From the NCBI GenBank assembly GCA_029532625.1, contig JARFXM010000003.1:4464001-4528000 (forward strand): a stretch of DNA of 64,000 nucleotides, read 5' to 3'. This document shows, piece after piece, positions 13,101-23,634 of this stretch. The DNA is from Lomentospora prolificans (lineage: Eukaryota > Ascomycota > Sordariomycetes > Microascales > Microascaceae). Every line of letters begins with the position of its first letter. The stretch's first letter is position 1. The position numbers were made by a program, and so were the translations under genes. The notes under the pieces are model-generated. The model made no database searches, had not been told where the DNA came from, and was given only the letters and a program-made list of their open reading frames with translations.

Positions 13101-14626
13101 GCGCAAACGTGTTACGATTGGTGTTGAGCTTTCCGCCAAGCCCGAGCTTCTTCTCTTCCTCGACGAACCGACCTCTGGCCTTGATAGCCAGAGCGCTTTT
13201 AACATCGTGCGCTTCCTCAAGAAGTTGGCTGCTGCTGGACAAGCTATTCTGTGCACCATCCACCAGCCCAACGCTGCCCTGTTTGAGAACTTTGACCGCC
13301 TTCTTCTGCTCCAGCGTGGTGGACGAACGGTATACTTTGGAGATATTGGAAGCGATGCTCACATTCTCAGGGAGTACCTCAAGAGGTATGGTGCCGTCGC
13401 TGGCGAAAGGGACAACGTTGCTGAGTTTATGCTGGAGGCGATTGGTGCTGGTAGCTCCCCTCGAGTCGGTAGCCGTGACTGGGCGGATATCTGGGAAGAC
13501 AGCCCTGAATTCGCCCAGGTCAAGGAGACTATCAAGAAGCTCAAAGAGGAACGAATCAACGCTATGAAGTCGGTCAACAGGTCTCTGGAGAAGGAATATG
13601 CTACTCCCTTCATACACCAGCTGAAGATTGTGACAACCCGTATGAACAAGGCATTCTGGAGATCCCCCAACTACGAGTTTACCAGGCTCCTCAACCATCT
13701 CATCGTCGCGCTTCTGACTGGTCTGACATACTTGGGGCTTGACAACTCCAGGTCGTCGCTTCAGTACAAGGTTTTTGTCATCTTCCAGGTCACCGTCCTA
13801 CCAGCTTTGATTATTGGCCAAGTCGAAGTCATGTACCATGTGAGACGTGCCATCTTCTTCCGGGAGTCCTCATCGAAGATGTACTCGCCTTTCACCTTCG
13901 CCGCCTCGATTGTGATTGCCGAAATTCCCTACTCGATAATGTGCTCCGTCATCTTCTTCTTACCCCTGTACTACATTCCTGGCTTCCAGACCGAGTCGTC
14001 TCGAGCTGGCTACCAGTTCTTCATGATTCTCATTACCGAAATGTTTTCTGTCACCCTCGGCCAGGCCGTTGCGTCGCTAGCTCCGTCCGCATACTTGTCG
14101 GTGCAATTCGATCCGTTCCTCATGATTACGTTTGGTCTCTTCTGCGGTGTCACGATTCCCAAGCCGCAAATGCCAGGATTCTGGAAGGCCTGGCTCTACC
14201 AGCTTGACCCGTTTACCCGGCTCATCTCTGGTATGGTCACCACGGCTCTTCATAAGCTCGAAGTTGTATGCTCACCGCACGAGCTCAACTCCTTCAAGGC
14301 CCCGGACAACATGACGTGTGGCGAGTACATGGGAGAGTTCTTCTCTAACGGTGGTCTTGGATACCTGGTGAATGAAAACACGCAGGATTGTCAATACTGC
14401 GCGTATCGTGAGGGTGATGAGTTCTATAGGAACTTGGACCTCAATTATGGCTTGCGATGGAGAGACTTGGGCATCTTTATCGCCTTCATCGGCAGCAACT
14501 TGATTATTCTCTTCCTTGCTGTAAGTATTAAGAACGCCCCCAAACAACTTTTTCTCTTGTTTGCCTTGGAACGACATCTAACAGAGTCATCTACAGAGCC
14601 GATACATCAACTACAACAAGCGATAA
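10120..14626 (+). CDS. PDR-type (ABCG) ABC transporter, multidrug efflux pump
   Basis: A full-length pleiotropic drug resistance pump of the plasma membrane that uses ATP to export toxic compounds and azole-like drugs. The order is NBD1-TMD1-NBD2-TMD2, about 1,476-1,480 residues, normal for the family. NBD1 has the Cys-variant Walker A GKPGSGCTT (198-206), signature VSGGERKR (from 312) and the DNSTRGLDS Walker B (from 336). NBD2 has canonical Walker A GASGAGKTT (885-893), a degenerate signature LTVEQRKR (from 990) and LFLDEPTSGLD (from 1012). This asymmetry of sites is a known mark of fungal PDR pumps. The first exon is 10,120-14,520. A single 3' intron starts with GTAAGT at 14,521. Two in-frame acceptors (14,584 and 14,596) both lead to the ending SRYINYNKR and the stop at 14,624-14,626. 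Without splicing the frame would run on into unrelated residues. The exact substrate cannot be told from sequence. Confidence 0.97.
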
Positions 14627-15500
14627 ACGATGCCTTCCTCCTCGGGCAATCCTTAAAAATGCAGATATATCTGACCATATACGCGCGATCAAGTAGAGAG
14701 AGAACACCCTCTCTCTTTCTAGGTCTCACATTTTCTTTTCCTTGTGTACATATGAGTGATATAAAAGCATTGGAGGGGCAAAATCCAAAGCATACCGGTG
14801 GTCATCCTGCATTATAATACCTTGGAGAGCTTGGATAGATTGCGTTGCGGGCGTTCGTTACTAGACAAAACATATTCCTTACTATTTAATAAAAACGAAG
14901 AAAATTGGACTCATGTTAAGAGTTTCCTTGCAGTATTGCGCGAGGCTTTTGGGTCAAAGCCATCTAGAACTCATGAGCGGTCGCTTTAGGGTCTTGTGCG
15001 TGGTCCACACAGTTCATAGAGCTAGCAGATAAAATAGAAAGTTGGTAGGAGAGCCCTGTGATGAGGCTACACTACTTGCAAAGTAGCACCCACTCCAACA
15101 CTGGCTAGATCACTACTCCATCCACCCGGACGACTGTTGGCCATTGAAAGGGAGCCTATGGGGATGGAATGAAGATTTGGTATAAGCACCTATGATGTAT
15201 CGACACAATTAAGTGAGGAAGGGACCAGTGGTGTTGTTCTTCACGTGGAGATGGTATCCTGAGCAGAGAATTCAACAGAATTCAACGATCAAGTAACAGT
15301 TAGAGTCATTATCAGGCCTTTACAGATGATCTCATGGGATCCATTTCCCTTTTTTTTCTGCGCTGGCTGTTCTTTTCTCCTTTTCCTCTTTTCCAGCCAT
15401 CTTCGATCCTCACATTTTTGACTTGCGAGTGTACAGCCTTTAATCCGTAGGTGAGATGTTGCTTTTCTTTATGGCCTTATAAACTAACACTCTCCTCTTT
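14627..15500. other. Downstream region of the PDR transporter
   Basis: Nothing gene-like except a good-looking intron 3' end at about 15,482-15,505: an ACTAAC branch site, a T-rich tract and CAG. It is matched by a GTGAGA donor at 15,452. This probably belongs to the broken frame that follows. The start of the stretch is presumably the 3' untranslated region of the transporter. Confidence 0.5.
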
Positions 15501-15505
15501 TTCAG

Positions 15506-15889
15506 GACGAGCTAGCCACACCACGCCAACATCTCGAAAAACAAAGACCCCTCAACATTCTCCTCCTCCCAGTGGCGGACAGAAAAAACCCCAGGGCACC
15601 GAACTAGATTCGAACGCGGATGTCGTTCCCCGGGCTGTCGCGGAACAAGTGTACCGAGAGCTGGTTGCCCTGAAGGTCGGACTGGATAAGCTCGACAAGG
15701 CCTTCAAGGCGCAGCACCGATTCATCGACAAGCAGCGCGAGCTGATTATGGAGCTGCAACGACAACCTCGGGTAGGACAAGGCGCGCCTTGATGCGATGG
15801 CGGACGAGCATAAGGGTTTCGACAATGGTCTACTCCAGGCCGTGATCCTTCTCGCCTTGCTTCGCCGGAGGGCCGCTATATACAGGTAG
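15506..15889 (+). pseudogene. Broken coiled-coil reading frame
   Basis: Just after an apparent intron acceptor, an open frame carries a Ser/Pro/Lys-rich stretch. A charged, heptad-like segment (AVAEQVYRELVALKVGLDKL and onward) follows, with GC-ending codons like those of real genes here. This frame stops near 15,792. Overlapping it, a second frame starting about 15,786 (RLDAMADEHKGFDNG, then a hydrophobic LLQAVILLALL) continues the coding character to a TAG at 15,887-15,889. The two together look like one gene cut by a one-base shift. I find no in-frame ATG at its left end. I do not recognise the family. It could be a relic, or the 3' part of a spliced gene I cannot assemble. Confidence 0.35.
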
Positions 15890-16689
15890 TCTTGGAAGAG
15901 GCGGCGTGGCAACAGGCGACGCTATGTTGGAAAGAGAAGTTGGCGGCGTTTCTCCGCAGCCTACGTGGCTTGCAATATGGTCGTCCAAGGGGCCGAGATA
16001 ACTCACGAGTTTAGTCGTGACAGGCTTTCCGAACGACGGAGGGCTGACGAGTCGTTAATTCCTCGTTGGTTCAAAGGAGCCTGGTCTCGCAATCGGTAGC
16101 GACTTTGAGTTATATAGCGCTCAAGAAGCTAACCCAGACCCGTTGTCGTTTGTTTCCATATCCTCTGTCCTGTTCTCCGTCCCGTCTTCTCCTCTCGCAC
16201 CACATGCATCACGGCACGCAAGTCCTATTTGGGTAATCATCATTTGGTATCCAAAATAGAAGAATATTCGTCGTAGCGTATAAAAAATACAGACATGTAG
16301 TGGTATCCAGGAACCTAAGAGGTAAAGCACATGAGACGAATGGCTATCACATCGTCCAATAACATCCCAGGGCGGACAAGAAAGTCAGAGACAACCCGAC
16401 ATCGAGCGTGGCAATGCCAACTTGGCGCAAGGTTGTGTCTGTCTTTGCTTCGTCCTGTTCGCAGAGCATCGACGGGATGAAGAAAAAGAACATCGAAACA
16501 AACGCGAACGCCAGAAAGTATTGTAGACGCCGACACTCCAAAAATGCGCACAAAGCCCGTATTGATTGATTTATAACCCATTGCATATCCCCGCTTTGAG
16601 GAGAGGTAAAAAAAAAAAAGAAAAAAGACGCTCATCATTCCCTATTCTGTTTCTCCCTCGAGTTTTCGGTGTCCGGACGTGATAGCCCG
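15890..16689. other. Intergenic region
   Basis: No supported gene. It presumably contains the 3' untranslated region of the small membrane protein that ends at 16,690 on the minus strand. An A-rich run lies at about 16,609-16,626. Confidence 0.55.
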
Positions 16690-17133
16690 CTAGCTCGGCA
16701 ACTGCGCAGCGTTAGGATACTGCTGATTCTGCTGATTCCTCTGCTCAGCCGCCTGAACATAGGGCTGCTCGTGCGAATAATGCACCGTCTGCATCCTCTG
16801 CTCTGCGTAGGGCTGCTGTCCAGGCTGAGGCATCTCGTGCACGATGTTTCCGTCCTGGGCGTAGTAGCCGCCAAACTGCTGGTCCTGGGGGTTCGGTGTC
16901 TTGGTGGCCGGCACGGGGGCGTAGTTGACCATGGGGTAGGCGGGGGGAGGTGCGGCGATCTGGCGCTGGGCGGCAGCTTGGGCGGCGCGGTTCCTGGCGG
17001 CGAGGCGCGACTTGCGCTTCTTGTAGAAGATGAGGCCGAGGATGGGAACGATGATGAAGAAGAAGACCACGCAGACGACGATGGCGACGATGTAGCCGAT
17101 GGCGAGGCCGCGGTATGCGTCGTAGGCAGCCAT
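16690..17133 (-). CDS. Small single-pass membrane protein with Gln/Pro-rich tail
   Basis: A 147-residue protein. After a short N-terminus (MAAYDAYRGLAIG) comes one strongly hydrophobic segment at about residues 12-37, immediately followed by the basic stop-transfer cluster KKRKSRLAAR. The rest is soluble, low complexity and rich in Gln, Ala, Pro and Tyr, with PxxY-like pieces (PPPAYP, PYAEQ). The pattern fits a type III single-span membrane protein with a cytosolic tail that could bind WW or SH3 domains; that role is inference. No catalytic motif is visible. The ATG opens the frame cleanly and codon use is GC-biased as in neighbouring genes. I do not recognise a named family. Confidence 0.72.
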   Translation of the reverse strand: MAAYDAYRGLAIGYIVAIVVCVVFFFIIVPILGLIFYKKRKSRLAARNRAAQAAAQRQIAAPPPAYPMVNYAPVPATKTPNPQDQQFGGYYAQDGNIVHEMPQPGQQPYAEQRMQTVHYSHEQPYVQAAEQRNQQNQQYPNAAQLPS

Positions 17134-18337
17134 GGCTGTGGTTGCGAAGGCGAGAGCTCGGCGTTTGGAGGGGCTGTTTGTCGCTTTCGCCTGGCTGGGA
17201 TGGGGATTGGAGGGAGATGGGGCGGTTCTCTTCTTTGTTTTTCTTTTGTGAATTGAATTCCTGTCGAGGATGGATCTTGGATTGCGAAGATTCGGTCACT
17301 GCGTCGCTGGCTGGTGATTTTGAGGGAGTACTTTGCGAGGAGAGAAAATACGTACGCGCACCAGCTCGACTGGGACAGGATTGCGGCCCGTGGGTGTAGT
17401 TTAATGCGAATGGATGCTGGCTGGCTCAATCTTGGATAATGGTGGGGAGAGCACAAGTCCTGGGGATTGTTGTTGCATTGGCAACTGCTTTGTTGGGGCT
17501 GGAAGGGTTGCCACATTCACTCTTAGGCCAGCGCTCTCGTGTCACCTCACGCCAGGCTGGCCAGGCTACCCGCCAGATTTCCCGCAAGCGGACGGCCGAC
17601 TGGGGGGCTGGGGGAGCGAGCCAGCGCAGGACACATAGGGCAGAGCGAGGGCGCGAGAACGGTGCCTTACTGGCTCTAGCAACATAAAAGCAAAAAGGGG
17701 CAGCTGAGCTGGCGAACCAAGGGCCGGGAAACGAATAGAGTCGGACATGGAGACAAGGGGCCGGCGTGAGGCGCGGCGGCTTTGGATCGACATGGACACG
17801 AACAGTTTGACACGCGCTAGTCCGCTTTGAGGCCCAAATTCGTTCAGGGCGTGGCAAGGGGCCTGCGCACAGCCTCCTTGGGGCAGGTCAGATGATGAAG
17901 TTATTATCTTTGGAGATGGGGAGATGGGGAAATGGTGATCCCAGATGAGATGCTTCGATCAAATCGATGGCACTGATGCGTCGCCAGGCGAGATCGAGTG
18001 GCATTTTTCTGCGGACATCGCACGCGCTGGCATCGGTCGCTGGCCTCTAGGGCTGACTTTTGGCTTTGGGCCCCTGTGCTGTTCCCAACTTTATTCGCGT
18101 TTGCGTTTGGCATCAGATTAACTCCTTGTCCGATCTGTGGCTGCTATTGTTTCTCTCCTGCAGATTTCCGGGGTGTGCTTCCCCCCTTTTTTTCTTTCAA
18201 TAATAATATAATAATCAGAGCCTGCTTCCGACAAACGTTTGGGTATTATTGAATACCGAGGTATTCCAGATCCCCTTGTGCAACCTTGCGTTCCGCCCTT
18301 CGAAATCCCGCCCCTCGCCCCCCCCCCAATGAAGAAA
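17134..18337. other. Intergenic region between two minus-strand genes
   Basis: No supported gene. The right part should contain the 3' end of the rhodopsin-domain gene and the left part the promoter of the small membrane protein. No TATA-like element stands out. Confidence 0.55.
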
Positions 18338-19706
18338 TTAATAGCCCTCGCTTTCATCAAGGAACGTCCCTCGGTCGTGCCTTGTCACCGTGATCATCCT
18401 CGATAGCGTGATTCCCGGACGCTTACACGCCTCTCCACCCCCAGCGCTGCTCTGCTGCGTCGTCTCATTTCGACTCGCAGTCGTACAAACCTGGGATGTC
18501 CCCGCGATCTCTCCCGACAGTGAGCCCTTGTCCAAGGCGTATCGCCGGCTGGAAGACGTCCGGACCTCGACCACGAGGGCGCGGAGAAGCGGGATCGATG
18601 CGGCGATGATGGTGATGGCTGATTCCGCATTGCCCCAGATCACCAACGGAGCGCCGTGGTCTGATTTGCTGATGAGCTTGTGCACCACCATTTTGATGAC
18701 GCTCTTGGAAGCTGGACATGGAAGGGATAGGCAGAGAGGCAGATTCACACTTACAGGTGAAGTCCTTGCCGTTGAGCTTGGTGATGAACACGCACTTGAT
18801 GAATGATGTAATGCCGGCCCTATTGACTACATCTTAGTCTTACGGGTAGACTTGACCCGGGCTTCTGAAAAGGGACATGCGTACAAGATGCCCATGCTCA
18901 TGGCCACGGCTATGGCAATCTTTTCCTTCAATCTCATCCGGAGACTGAATATAATTTTCCACGGCAGCAGCGCCAACGTGAGATCAAGAACGCCAGAATA
19001 CGCTACACGTAATTGTCAGCTAGCTGATAAGACGCCTAGAGCTTACCCCTTTGACTCCATTGCTGCGGTTCTACAGGGGACACGACATACCTGCAAAGGC
19101 GATTGCAAGGCTCGAGCTGATCTCTGGTCTCGTGCATGTCCCCGCCACCTGAGGCTTCCAGGATTTCTCAGACGGTTGGCACTGCACCCAGTGGAGCAGA
19201 GCGCTGGTCACCATCACGAGGTTGCTGCTAATGATGCACGCCCATACAAACTTCTTCACCCGGCCCTCTGTCAGCCGGAGCAGCGTGACGGCAAATGACG
19301 TTTTGCTGAAAGTCTCCGAGAGGATGGTCAACGTCGCCGCGATGTTGCCGAGGAGACCGATGGTGGAGAGATGGTCGGGTGGGATCGCATAGATGTGTTT
19401 CCCGAAGCCCTGGGCTATACTGACCGTTATTACGATGATGTCGCTCGTCATCAGAACCTTATGGACCACCATTAGAGCGAATTCACGTTCGGGGATCAAG
19501 ATGTAGACGGAACATACCCATGCTGCTACGACGATCCAGTCATCCCACCAAAGATGGCGGCGCCTGAGACGTTTGGAGTAGAGTCGTAGGCCAACGAAGA
19601 GCGCCGAGAGGCCGACGAGTACCCAGTTCGCGGCGTTGATTTCCGGGCCACGGGTTTCAGTCGAATCCCCCGGCCCGGACGTATTTGTTGCTCCGATCTG
19701 AACCAT
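18338..19706 (-). CDS. Fungal rhodopsin-domain integral membrane protein (PTH11/SAT-like)
   Basis: A multi-span membrane protein of the fungal rhodopsin-domain family, which includes PTH11-like receptors. Family members are often inferred to be surface sensors; the ligand is unknown. My exon model on the minus strand is 19,706-19,518, 19,457-19,091, 19,002-18,885, 18,819-18,755 and 18,660-18,338 (353 residues). The introns are 60, 88, 65 and 94 bases, and every junction keeps frame. Family marks: N-terminal NAANWVLVG with LRLYSKR, then WWDDWIVVAAW, QGFGKHIY, the SETFSKTSFAVTLLRLT helix, LALLPWKIIFSLRMR, EKIAIAVAMSMGIL and GNAESAITIIAASIPLLRAL. The cytosolic tail is short and polar. I chose the ATG at 19,706 because it directly precedes the conserved region; a start further upstream would add 73 non-conserved residues. 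The last exon could hold one more intron in its tail. It is divergent from the LCCL gene, with about 1.3 kb between. Confidence 0.86.
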
Positions 19707-20987
19707 GCCGGCTGAGCTTGGTCTCTCGATAGTGCGATAAAGATGAGTAGATAAGTCTCCAGTGTTCGTCTCTTCCATACACAGAACCCTGAGGAATGTA
19801 TGGAATGCCGCTGCTCCTAGGATTCGAGGGGAGAATCCGTCTCTTTTGATCTCGGACACTCTCTCCACTTCATCGTCTTCATCGAGGCGCAACTTGTTCT
19901 GAAGGTCCCGCCCCCATTCCCCCACAACAGTACCCAGATACGAGTGACACCTTCCCTCATCATCTCAACAATCCGGAATCTGCCAGTGCCTGCATCCAGG
20001 CTTTCTTCCGCCTTCCATGGCAACCATGGTCGCTGCGAGTTTCGCTGCGAGTTTTACTCGGCGAAACTGTTCTACAGTTGCGTAGAGAGATCTGGCAAGG
20101 TAGGGTGCAATGACTGTACGGGCTGACGGATTCCGCACCTTGTGCAACCCACCGAGCCAAATAATTGTACACTCCAACATCCGTAAGCCTGGTAACGGCC
20201 AGCTACTTCAGCTTGCTCGAACGCAGAGACTGGCCCCCACGCCACACCCGCAGCCTCTGTCATCTCCTCCGGGACCGAGATGGACGTCTTGATGCCGTCC
20301 GGGGCTTGGACCCACATCCCAGTTTGCGAGAGCCATGGCGCGGAACTACACCGTGCCCCTTGCGTGAAGAATAAAAGGAAAGTGGATTAAGCAAGGGCCG
20401 AAGCGAAACGGTGTGACGGGATCAATTTTGACTGGCTTCTGTCATGCCGGAGGATCACCGGTGTGAGCTTTGCCGTCAATGTCACGAAAGAATTGAAATC
20501 CTACATGTCCTTGGATCTATCAATCTAGAAACTGAGAGATGGTGGTATGGCTCGGGCCGTTAGTTTCGCCTTCGATATGCAGGGCCTAGTATTTTGGTGA
20601 GGGTCTCATCCGACCGGTTGTGCAGATGGATCTAACACTTTTTCGAAGTTCGCTGTTGACTTTATCCGCAACACCCCGAATGACCACCTCCGATTAATTA
20701 ACGGGATACCCCGATTAGTCCAATAACAGCCGGAATAATGACCTGGATGAAGTCGCCACTTCTTCAGCGATGAGGAGCCGGATTTTATGTATTCGAGACC
20801 GAGCCATCTCGAGAATTGCGGGCTTCCCAACGTGGCCTCTGGTGATCTGGTCGAACCTGCGCGAAGACCGCTTCTAAACTTGAACTCTGTCGTGCCAAGG
20901 GAAAGGGAATGAAAGTAGCCCCCAATTCTACTCTAAGCTATTCAAATAATCGTCTCTCCTTTTTTTTTTTTTATATCTTCAAAGAGG
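19707..20987. other. Shared upstream region of two divergent membrane-protein genes
   Basis: Lies between the rhodopsin-domain gene (-) and the LCCL gene (+), so it should carry both promoters. A T run at about 20,960-20,972 sits just upstream of the LCCL start. No open frame here has coding character. Confidence 0.55.
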
Positions 20988-22856
20988 ATGGAGTCGCACT
21001 CTGCTAGATGGAGACGCCCAGCCGTCGACGAGGAAGGCTTCCGGCTCCTCAGGTCCCCCGGTGCGCACGAGTACGACGAGGAGCGCACCCCGGCAAAGGT
21101 ACCGATCCTAACTGAACGGCAGCGCTTCTGCCTACCTCGGTGGTTTTCCGGGCCGCGCGAGCCCAGGCGATATGTCGTGAGGCCGGTCTTCCCTTTTCTC
21201 CAACAATGGCCTGTTCAGCTCCTTGATCGGCTCTCGTCGACGGTCAGAGGGTGTCTCATTGCTGTCTTTTTCCTCATCTGGATCACCGCTTTCTCATATC
21301 CATTGGCATCGTCCCACCAACCCTTCAAAGATGGCGATGAAGAGTACGTCCGCAACCTCAATTGCGACGACAGCCTCTGGTCCCTCTATGGCTGTGGAAT
21401 CGACGGCGAGCTCTGCCGCCCATTCATGGAGAGTCACTTCTCATTCCGCTGCCCAGCGGACTGCGCGGACACCGTTTCCACGTACCGTCACCCTGTTGGT
21501 GGCCAAGACGTGATTGGCCAGCCGCTGGTTATCGGAAGCAATCCTTTCCGCGCGGACTCGTACATCTGCAGCGCCGCCATCCACGCCCTCATCACCTCTG
21601 ATGAAAAGGGGGGCTGTGGGCGTGTGACTCGGGTAGGGAAGCACGACACCTACGCTGGGTTCGAGAGTAACGGCGTCCTATCTGTCGAGTTTGATTCCTA
21701 CTTCCCATTCTCTTTCACGGTATCTCCAGACCCCGAAGTTGCTTGCGAGCAACATCTCGACCCTCGGGGCTGGCTCCTGGGCGTTTCCGTCATTTTCCTC
21801 GGCGTCTTTTCTCTCTTCGTCACCTCGCCCGCTTGGCAGTTTTACGTGGCCTTTACGGCCGTCTTTGCCCACGTTGCGCTTGTTTCCGACCCGGCGCCCG
21901 TGTCCTTCCGATCCACGGCCGTTCTTCCCGAGAGGATGTCAAGCTTCCTCCAACGCCTTCTACCCTCGCTCTTTGTAGCTGTTGTACTGTACAAGATGTA
22001 TGTGAGAAGGACGCTTGTGGACTTGACCGCGCAAGTCGAGAAGACAATCCTGTGGACCGGCGGCCTCTGGTTCGGAGCCATGGCCAATTACACCCTCGAC
22101 TGGTTCCCCGCCGATAATATTTCAGCGTACGAATTGACCAAGGTCTCCACAGCCACCTTTATAGTAGCCGCAGTCGTCGCGGCGGTTGGATTCCTTGTCG
22201 CGTGGCACCTGTACTGCCTCTGGACCGAGGGCCGCTTCGAAAAGTACTTCCTCTTCTACTCCACCACGATCGTGGTCCTCGTTCTTGTTGCCTGGGTTCC
22301 CGGTGCCGGGCTCGAGCTTCACCTCCATCACTACATCCTCTCCTTGCTTCTCATCCCGGTAACGGCCACGCAAACGCGTCTATCACTCCTAAGCCAAGGC
22401 GCCCTCCTCGGCCTCTTTATACACGACGTCGCGCACTCAGGCTTCTCGCCCATTCTCGAACTGGCAACATCCCTCACGGTAGCATACCCAACCCTTCGCA
22501 CCCCTACCATCATCTTCTCGCCTCAGGGCTCCAACATAACCCTTTCCTTCGAGCCGCCTCCGTCCGAGGCGACCTACGATGGGGTAAGTTTAATGGTGAA
22601 TGACGTCGAGAAGTGGCGTATGATTTACGCCGAGATTGGCAAAACGGGTTCTAGCTACACTCTCAACTGGGCGAGTGACATCAAGTACGACGAGTGGCTG
22701 AGGTACGGGTACATTAGGGACGGCAGAGTCGTGGGGTACGGACCTGCTGGGACGTGGTTTTCGAACGGGACCTTCGTTGGAGAAGTTGGAGTGGTGGAGC
22801 CGCAGGAAATAAAGGCGGTTTCTGATGAAGATGTGGAGGACGCAGTCGAAAACTAA
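20988..22856 (+). CDS. LCCL domain-containing multi-span membrane protein
   Basis: A 622-residue intronless gene. A cytosolic N-terminus of about 85 residues is followed by a transmembrane helix (about 87-107). An extracellular LCCL module spans about 145-250: CPADC with Cys155 and Cys159, then YICSAAIHALI with Cys194, a GGCG turn, and the closing NGVLSVEF. Several further hydrophobic segments follow between about 265 and 480 (GVSVIFLGVFSLFV, LPSLFVAVVLY, FIVAAVVAAVGFLVAW, IVVLVLVAWVPG). The tail after residue 490 is predicted soluble and beta-rich. The arrangement matches fungal LCCL proteins, whose molecular function is not established; in animals the module occurs in extracellular proteins such as cochlin. 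The start follows a T-rich leader directly. Membrane location is clear from sequence, while any signalling or wall role is inference. Confidence 0.92.
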   Translation: MESHSARWRRPAVDEEGFRLLRSPGAHEYDEERTPAKVPILTERQRFCLPRWFSGPREPRRYVVRPVFPFLQQWPVQLLDRLSSTVRGCLIAVFFLIWITAFSYPLASSHQPFKDGDEEYVRNLNCDDSLWSLYGCGIDGELCRPFMESHFSFRCPADCADTVSTYRHPVGGQDVIGQPLVIGSNPFRADSYICSAAIHALITSDEKGGCGRVTRVGKHDTYAGFESNGVLSVEFDSYFPFSFTVSPDPEVACEQHLDPRGWLLGVSVIFLGVFSLFVTSPAWQFYVAFTAVFAHVALVSDPAPVSFRSTAVLPERMSSFLQRLLPSLFVAVVLYKMYVRRTLVDLTAQVEKTILWTGGLWFGAMANYTLDWFPADNISAYELTKVSTATFIVAAVVAAVGFLVAWHLYCLWTEGRFEKYFLFYSTTIVVLVLVAWVPGAGLELHLHHYILSLLLIPVTATQTRLSLLSQGALLGLFIHDVAHSGFSPILELATSLTVAYPTLRTPTIIFSPQGSNITLSFEPPPSEATYDGVSLMVNDVEKWRMIYAEIGKTGSSYTLNWASDIKYDEWLRYGYIRDGRVVGYGPAGTWFSNGTFVGEVGVVEPQEIKAVSDEDVEDAVEN

Positions 22857-23634
22857 GAGCTGAGTGTGATTATCGTACGTGTATGTTGATATCTTGGCGA
22901 CCCCAGATTGTTATTAGCTTCGAATCCACAAAATAAACGCGAATCCCTCTAAATCGCCCCTCGAGATGGAGCCACGAGCGCCGGGATCTTATTCTGAGTA
23001 ACTTATAGTAGGCCAAGAGTTGGGGAATGGGGAATATATTCGGCTTATTATGCACCCTCTCCGTCCGCTCGGAACATAATCTATTCCGGGCCAGCGTATT
23101 AGTGGAAAATCACCTGGGGTAAATGAAGAACAGCTCTTGGCTCCTAGGCTCAGTTAAGTATGGGAATATTGGCCTGTCCTAGGAGGTCGCGATTTTCCAA
23201 CGATGAAAGTGTCAGACTCGATTCTTCGAGAATATCAAAGATAGGATTCTCGATGCCATAAGAAAAAAAGATCAGACAAGTAAGGCGCTGCCTTGAAAAA
23301 AAAAAAAAAATTAGCCGGGCGTGATATCTGACTCGTATTGATCTTGTCGAATTATGAAGCCGTACGCGGGCAACAGCAGTCAAATTTGACTTCTCAGATT
23401 GAGTTCGCGATGCCTCCCGCGCCTCCAATCTACTTATACAACCTCCTACCCCGCCGGCAAATCACCTTTTACCAGAAATTCCCAGCTTGAACCGTCTTGT
23501 CATCTCCTACCCTAGCTGCTGGTTAAGAGTTAAAGTATAAATCAAACCCTGGCACAATGGCGAGGGGCGACAGTCTCACTCCACGGCATTCATACGAGCC
23601 CAATGCTTAGCACAGACCGCAGCGCCAACTCGCC
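22857..23634. other. Intergenic region with GH115 promoter
   Basis: No gene. An A run lies at about 23,297-23,311. The right half should hold the promoter of the GH115 gene, including the TATA-like element listed separately. Confidence 0.6.
23536..23542 (+). promoter_or_regulatory. TATA-like box of the GH115 gene
   Basis: TATAAAT-type element (TATAAAT) about 93 bases before the ATG at 23,635, a usual distance in filamentous fungi. Assignment is by position. Confidence 0.5.

Noticed and set aside
12289..13698. A 469-codon open frame antisense to the PDR transporter
   Set aside because: It mirrors the GC-biased codons of the transporter's second nucleotide-binding domain and following helices, and has no family features.
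15600..15630. TTCGAA-type sequence suggesting a tRNA T-loop
   Set aside because: Flanking bases do not form a T-stem and no acceptor stem or anticodon arm could be built.
16669..17516. Long overlapping frames on both strands over the small membrane protein
   Set aside because: They are GC-rich shadows with low-complexity Ser/Pro or Val/Leu/Gly content and no motif; the frame with a clean transmembrane helix and basic stop-transfer cluster was kept.
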